Assembly (NCBI GenBank): GCA_963995525.1
Contig: OZ023210.1
Coordinates: forward strand, 60,133,956-60,197,955
Source of the DNA: Escarpia spicata
Lineage: Eukaryota; Annelida; Polychaeta; Sabellida; Siboglinidae
DNA: 64,000 nucleotides
Direction: 5' to 3'
This document shows positions 1 to 64,000 of the stretch, piece after piece; the first letter of the stretch is position 1; every line of letters begins with the position of its first letter. The position numbers and the translations under genes are program-made. Below the pieces are notes generated by a model. The model saw nothing but the letters and a program-made list of their open reading frames with translations. It had not been told where the DNA came from and did no database searches.

Positions 1-237
1 TTCCATGTATACTTTCACTTGTATTTCATTTATAATTTTGTATAGACTTCACTTGTAAGCTATTGTGCTAGAACACTTGTTGACTTCGGCACTACAGAAA
101 TATTGTATTTTATTATTTCATGGCAACAAAATTAATTTACCCTATCTGATTCTTTTTCAGCTAAGACACATCTTTGAATTAATGAAAAATTGCGTTTTGT
201 GCCGAGGAGTTTATTTCAAATCCCAACCCGTTTGTAG
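1..237 (+). other. Intron upstream of the first traced exon
   Basis: AT-rich, nothing recognised; it ends in the exon 1 acceptor. Confidence 0.7.
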
Positions 238-57434
<57,197 letters not shown>

Positions 57435-57839
57435 GTGAGTATCTCCTCGATGCTTTATCTTCTATATGTACAACGTCACAACCTGATCATCAGTGAGGCG
57501 TGTCGCACCACCGCACGTGAGTATCTCCTCGATGCTTTATCTTCTATATGTACAACGTCACAACCTGATCATCAGTGAGGCGTGTCGCACCACCGCACGT
57601 GAGTATCTCCTCGATGCTTTATCTTCTATATGTACAACGTCACAGTTTGATATTGATCATGAACATCGCCACTAGATGGGTTTGAAGGGTGTCAAAGCCC
57701 CACTTTCATCACGTCTCGGATCATTAGGGGTCTTAAGATTTAACAACAAGATTTAACAAGATTGCCACCCAGAGAATTAACTATAGGTGGCAGGTGGACA
57801 AGGAAGCCCTTTGGCTTATCGAGAGTCCGACCTTTTTAT

Positions 57840-58682
57840 CTATGTGTATCCCGCCCGTCTGAGGTATGTGTCGATTTTATTTTTAAACATATTCACGCTA
57901 CTAGCACCCACACAATCAACAGGTAATTTGTTCCACTCATTTACAGTCCTTTGTGAAAATGAAAATGTTCTTATATCCAATCTACTCTGCTCCTTTGCTA
58001 ATGCAAGTTCATGTCCTGTAGTCCTTCTATCTTTCTTAACTGAGAAAAACATATTTCTATCAATATTTTCATAACCCTTCAATATTTTAAACACTTCTAT
58101 CTGATCTCCTCTCAATCTCCTGGTCTCTAGTGTTGTTAAACAGCATTTTTTTAGGCATATTTCGTAACTAAGATCCCTCAGATTTGGTATAATTTTAGTT
58201 GCTCTCCTCTGCACTCTTTCTAGCATATCTATGTCCTTCCTGCGATATGGCCTCCACGCTTGAATACAATATTCTAAATGAGGCCTAACTATTGTTTTGT
58301 ACAGCAGTATTATTAGCTCTTTTTCCTTATACGTTATGTTTCGCTTAATTAATCCAAGGATTTTATTTCTCTTTGAAGCTGCAATTCCGCACTGCTCTGA
58401 AATCTTCATATCAGCACTAATGGTTAACCCTAAGTCCTTTTCTTTTACAGTAGTACTTAGTACAGTACCCCCCATTGTATATTCTACTTCTTCGTTCCCA
58501 TGTCCTGTGTCGAGGCATTTACATTTCCCAAAATTGAACAGCATTTGCCACTTTTCAGACCATTTGATCAACCTGTCAAGATTATCTTGTAAATGCTGTC
58601 TATCTCCATCACTTTTAATCCTTCTAAACACTTTTGTATCATCCGCAAATTTCAACACCTTGCTTGTTATTTCATCATCCAA
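57840..58682 (-). pseudogene. LINE ORF part 2: RT core and C-terminal region
   Basis: 280 residues in the next frame, with KFADDTKVFRRI, LFNFGKCKCL, KEKDLGLTIS, RPHLEYCIQAW and ending LRRAGYT. The conserved post-RT domain is complete. Confidence 0.85.
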
Positions 58683-58714
58683 ATCGTTGATATATATTAA
58701 GAATAATATAGGAC

Positions 58715-60733
58715 CTAATACTGATCCCTGTGGTACCCCCTCAATACCGATTTCCAGTTTGAAGCCTCCCCATCAACTACTACACGTTGTCTTCTGTCAA
58801 TCAGCCATTGTTCTATCCAGTTTATTATACCATTTCCTATGCCATGGGCCTTTAGTTTAAGCAGTAATCTTTGATGTGGTACTTTGTCAAAAGCTTTTTG
58901 AAAATCTAAGTAGACGATATCTACTGGTGATCCCTCATCTACCCACTTAGTGATGTCTTCCAAAAAACATAACATATTTGTTAAGCATGACCACGCTTTA
59001 AAAAAAACATGTTGAGATGGGTTTATCAAGTTTTGTTTAACAAGAAAATCCACCATGTGATCTTTAATTAGTCTTTCTAATAATTTACAAATCAGTGATG
59101 TTAAACTCACTGGTCTATAGTTCTCTGACTTGTTTCTCGAACCTTTTTTGAATAACGGTATAATGTTTGCTTCTTTCCATTCTAAAGGAACCACTCCCTC
59201 TTCTAATGACAAGTTGAAAACTGTTGCAAGTGGTATGCTAATTTGTTCTACAATTTCCAATAGTAGTTTGGGTGGAATACCATCCACTCCAGGCGATTTA
59301 TTATCCTTCATAGCCCTTATTTTCGTAGCTACCATTTCCGGGGTTACAATTAATTGTCCTAAATAGTCTGAATCTGCCCCCTTGAACTTAGCCTCTGGTA
59401 TTGGCAGTGAACTAATATCTTCCCTGGTAAACACTGAACTAAAGTACTCATTCAGGTCTTCTGCCATTATGAATCCCTCTGATATTATATTTCCAGCACT
59501 ATCTTCTAGAGGACCGACCTTATTTTGAACTTTCTGTTTGCTTCGAACATACGCATAAAAACTCTTGCTGTCATGTTTTATATTACTAGCTAATTGTTGT
59601 TCATAGCTTCTCTTTGAATTTCTAATTTCAGCTGTAGCTTGGTAAAGTGCTTCTTTATAACTGTTGTAGTCTTCATCATTTCCAGTACATCTATATGACT
59701 TCCACATCATTTGTTTATACTTAATTTTTCTAATGGCTTCTTTCGATATGTGTTTCTTTTTGGGCCGTTTTCCTTGTTTTTTGAAGGGTACAAATTTATC
59801 GACTATGCACTTAATTTCACTCTTTAATATATTCCAGCATTCTATTGCCGTCTTATTTTTCAGTGTCTTATTCCAGTCTATCTTTGCTAAATATTTCCTC
59901 ATGTCCTTATACCTTCCTTTGTGGAAATTTCTCCTATACTGCTTTTTACTATTCCTTTCTGATTTTACTTTGATAGTAAAATGTATCTGGTTGTGATCGC
60001 TACTCCCCAGTGGCTCACATATCTTGACATTGTCAACTAATTCATTCTGTGAGGACAAAACTATGTCTAACACATTCTCACCCCTGGTTGGTTCTAGCAC
60101 ATGTTGAGAAAGGAATGTATCTTGAACTAAAACTAAAAACTTGTGGTCCTCTCTCCCCATACTCTGTAGAGATTTCCATTGTATATGCCCATGGTTAAAA
60201 TCCCCCATAATAATACAGTCCCGTTTGCTTACTTCCCTTATAGCGTTTTGTATTTTTTCATTCTGTTTGCTTATGTTTGGACTTCGATAAACTAACCCAA
60301 CCGTTAACGTTGAGTTTCCTGTAACTATGTTACACCAAGCAGCTTCTTCGCAATCTGCTTCTCTTTCTAATTTTATTTCATAAGCCTGAATAGATTCTTT
60401 AATATATAAAATAACTCCACCTCCCTTTCTTCCTATTCTATCTTTTCTAAACATTACATATCCTGTCAGTCCCAATTCAGCATCTGATATATCGGTGGTG
60501 GTCCAGGATTCGGTTATACCTATTATATGAGGGTCAATATCTTCTACCTTAATGTTTAGTTCATTTCTTTTGTTTACTATACTCCTTGCATTTAAACAAA
60601 CACATTTATATCCAGCTTCAGAAGAGTTTTCCAGACTGTTATTTGCTAATTTATTTGTGCTGTCTTTGTCTATGCCTCCATTTTCAGGCTTTTCTGTGAG
60701 TCCCCCCTGCGAATCTAGTTTAAATAGATGCAA
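58715..60733 (-). pseudogene. LINE ORF part 1: endonuclease and N-terminal RT
   Basis: 672 residues starting at an ATG (60733), about 20 codons before a Glu/Asn-rich stretch. All endonuclease motifs are present. In the RT, QHVFFKAWSC deviates from the usual QHGF-KGRSC form of this family, so activity is doubtful even without the frameshift. Confidence 0.85.
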
Positions 60734-61060
60734 CCTGTCCCACTAAACAGTAATTGTGTCAAAATTATTTCCAGTACCATTTGCAACAAATACGTAAACT
60801 AAGTAAAGAACAGTCTAATAAGTTTGAAAATTATAAAACACGTTATATGTTGGTTCAACTGCCTCTCCGCTCCACCAATGTGTGGCGTGAAACGTACAAT
60901 TCTTAACATCCAACATTGCAGTTAATATAAATTTGCAGTAACATGTTTCACTCACTAGGTGCCACCACTGTAACACTTTCTTTTGCCAATGTTATGTGGT
61001 GACAATCAAATCTCTCCCATGTAATGTTTAGCATATTAAGGGACTTTGGGAAGTTATAAT
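60734..61060 (+). other. Sequence between LINE and 41-bp satellite
   Basis: Includes the possible 5' UTR of the LINE; nothing else seen. Confidence 0.5.
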
Positions 61061-64000
61061 GCCACTCCATATCACTCCATACGCAGTGACACTGCTACAT
61101 CAACTTATACTACCACTCCATAGGCAATGACACTGCTATATCAATTTATACTACCACTCCATACACAATGACACTGCGACTTCAACTTATACTACCACTC
61201 CATACACAATGACACTGCTACATCAACTTATACTACCACTCCATACACAATGACACTGCTACATCAACTTATACTACCACTCCATACACAATGACACTGC
61301 TACATCAACTTATACTACCACTCCATACACAATGACACTGCTACATCAACTTATACTACCACTCCATATGCAATGACACTGCTACATCAACTTATACTAC
61401 CACTCCATACACAATGACACTGCCATATGAATTTATACTACCACTCCATACACAATGACACTGCTATATCAACTTATACTACCACTCCATACACAATGAC
61501 ACTGCTATATCAACTTATACTACCACTCCATATGCAATGACACTGTTATATCAACTTATACTACCACTCCATACACAATAACACTGCTATATCAACTTAT
61601 ACTACCACTCCATACACAATGACACTGCTATATCAACTTATACTACCACTCCATACACAATGACACTGCTATATCAACTTATACTACCACTCCATACACA
61701 ATGACACTGCTATATCAACTTATACTACCACTCCGTACACAATGACACTGCTACATCAACTTATACTACCACTCCATACACAATGATACTGCCATATGAA
61801 TTTATACTACCACTCCATATGCAATGACACTGCTATATCAATTTATACTACCACTCCATACACAATGACACTGCGACTTCAACTTATACTACCACTCCAT
61901 ACACAATGACACTGCTACATCAACTTATACTACCACTCCATACACAATGACACTGCTACATCAACTTATACTACCACTCCATACACAATGACACTGCTAC
62001 ATCAACTTATACTACCACTCCATACACAATGACACTGCTACATCAACTTATACTACCACTCCATACACAATGACACTGCTACATCAACTTATACTACCAC
62101 TCCATATGCAATGACACTGCTACATCAAGTTATACTACCACTCCATACACAATGACACTGCCATATGAATTTATACTACCACTCCATACACAATGACACT
62201 GCTATATCAACTTATACTACCACTCCATACACAATGACACTGCTATATCAACTTATACTACCACTCCATATGCAATGACACTGTTATATCAACTTATACT
62301 ACCACTCCATACACAATAACACTGCTATATCAACTTATACTACCACTCCATACACAATGACACTGCTATATCAACTTATACTACCACTCCATACACAATG
62401 ACACTGCTATATCAACTTATACTACCACTCCGTACACAATGACACTGCTACATCAACTTATACTACCACTCCATACACAATGATACTGCTATATCAATTT
62501 ATACTACCACTCCATATGCAATGACACTGCTATATCAATTTATACTACCACTCCATATGCAATGACACTGCTATATCAATTTATACTACCACTCCATATG
62601 CAATGACACTGCTATATCAATTTATACTACCACTCCATACACAATGACACTGCTATATCAACTTATACTACCACTCCGTACACAATGACACTGCTATATC
62701 AACTTATACTACCACTCCATACACAATGATACTGCTATATCAATTTATACTACCACTCCATATGCAATGACACTGCTATATCAATTTATACTACCACTCC
62801 ATATGCAATGACACTGCTATATCAATTTATACTATCACTCCATATGCAATGACACTGCTATATCAATTTATACTACCACTCCATATGCAATTACACTGCT
62901 ATATAAATTTATACTACCACTCCATACACAATGACACTGCTATATCAACTTATACTACCACTCCATACACAATGACACTGCTATATCAACTTATACTACC
63001 ACTCCATACACAATGACACTGCTACATCAACTTATACTACCACTCCATACACAATGATACTGCTATATCAATTTATACTACCACTCCATATGCAATGACA
63101 CTGCTACATCAATTTATACTACCACTCCTTGCGCAATGACACTGCCATATGAATTTATACTACCACTCCATATGCAATGACACTGCTATATCAATTTATA
63201 CTACCACTCCATATGCAATGACACTGCTATATCAATTTATACTACCACTCCATACACAATGACACTGCTACGTCAACTTATACTACCACTCCATACACAA
63301 TGACACTGCTACGTCAACTTATTCTACCACTCCATATGCAATGACACTGCTACATCAGTTTATACTATCACTCCATATGCAATGACACTGCTATATCAAT
63401 TTATACTACCACTCCATATGCAATGACACTGCTATATCAATTTATACTACCACTCCATATGCAATGACACTGCTATATCAATTTATACTACCACTCCATA
63501 CACAATGATACTGCTATATCAATTTATACTACCACTCCATATGCAATGACACTGCTATATCAATTTATACTACCACTCCATATGCAATGACACTGCTATA
63601 TCAATTTATACTACCACTCCATACACAATGACACTGCTATATCAACTTATACTACCACTCCATACACAATGATACTGCTATATCAATTTATACTACCACT
63701 CCATACGCAATGACACTGCTATATCAATTTATACTACCACTCCATATGCAATGACACTGCTATATCAATTTATACTACCACTCCATACACAATGACACTG
63801 CTATATCAACTTATACTACCACTCCATACACAATGACACTGCTATATCAAGTTATACTATCACTCCATACACAATGACACTGCTATATCAAGTTATACTA
63901 CCACTCCATACACAATGACACTGCTATATCAAGTTATACTACCACTCCATACGCAATGACACTGCCATATGAATTTATACTACCACTCCATATGCAATGA
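61061..64000. repeat. 41-bp satellite array (over 70 copies), runs off the window
   Basis: The unit reads CCACTCCATACACAATGACA plus CTGCTATATCAACTTATACTA. Variants include CATATGCAATG and GCCATATGAATTT. The order of variants near 61370-61760 repeats at 62108-62500 with an offset of 738 bp (18 units). Confidence 0.97.

Larger units (their letters stand above)
57745..60733 (-). mobile_element. Nearly intact CR1/jockey-like LINE, one frameshift
   Basis: The - strand frame from 60733 to 58715 (672 residues) holds a full APE-type endonuclease: LNARSI, TESWTT, VYRSPN, MGDFNHG, NVLDIVL, GSSDHNQ. The RT first half follows (SPGVDGIPPKLL, NYRPVSLTSL, YLDFQKAFDKVPH). A one-base loss near 58750 shifts the frame, and 58682-57840 continues with KFADDTKVF (catalytic FADD) and the region after the RT. 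The sequence at 57745-57840 looks like the 3' end. The element lies antisense in the intron after the vWA exon. Few defects suggest recent activity. Confidence 0.88.

Noticed and set aside
58297..60746. Plus-strand frames within the second LINE
   Set aside because: Antisense shadows of the LINE reading frames.

Overview
The window is intron-rich animal DNA. It has spliceosomal introns, tRNA-derived SINEs, LINEs, a Penelope-like element, hAT and piggyBac-type DNA transposons, and a very high load of minisatellites. It looks like an invertebrate bilaterian, probably marine. I cannot name the species, and the phylum is a guess. No bacterial-type genes, operons, rRNA, CRISPR or functional tRNA were seen.

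One large host gene on the + strand runs through most of the window, from 238 to at least 57434, and is open at both ends. I traced 31 collagen-like exons (238-49778), one EGF exon (52906-53034) and two exons of a von Willebrand factor A domain (55353-55438 and 56933-57434). Together they hold about 1575 codons. All 31 collagen exons start and end in phase 1, splitting a glycine codon after its first base, and all but two are multiples of 9 nt. The collagen part has 444 full Gly-X-Y triplets plus two Gly-X-Gly interruptions. By hand count, Thr fills 204 of the 444 Y positions (46%) and Pro only 8, with no Gly-Pro-Pro triplet. This is a threonine-based, proline-poor collagen, which recalls the glycosylated-Thr cuticle collagens known from annelid and vestimentiferan worms. 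The likely product is a secreted matrix protein in which the triple helix gives length, the EGF module is a spacer, and the vWA domain (complete MIDAS) is a metal-dependent adhesion module. Neither the signal peptide nor the C-terminal end lies in this window.

The introns are filled with repeats. 4.67-7.64 kb: a decayed LINE on the - strand. 7.77-10.35 kb: a 48-bp satellite. 10.94-12.03 kb: a long fold-back palindrome. 12.73-13.21 kb: a 14-bp G-rich array. 14.0-15.0 kb: SINEs and a 94-bp triplication. 18.4-19.5 kb: a broken SGNH-hydrolase-like gene on the - strand. 21.8-23.6 kb: a 47-bp satellite. 32.6-34.8 kb: a hAT remnant inserted in a SINE. 38.3-39.6 kb: a Penelope-like remnant. 41.15-42.24 kb: a piggyBac-like element. 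44.75-46.26 kb: a 35-bp array. 47.0-47.5 kb: a 22-bp array. 49.98-52.6 kb: an 18/17-bp array carrying a splice-donor hexamer in most units. 53.05-53.4 kb: a 34-bp array. 57.75-60.73 kb: a nearly intact LINE on the - strand. 61.06-64.0 kb: a 41-bp satellite with a 738-bp higher-order duplication, running off the end.

The observations most worth a second look are the threonine-for-proline collagen composition, the triplicated vWA exon end with three identical splice donors, the minisatellite made of donor-like hexamers, a possible collagen exon relic at 1308-1358, and the clustering of minisatellites just downstream of exons.
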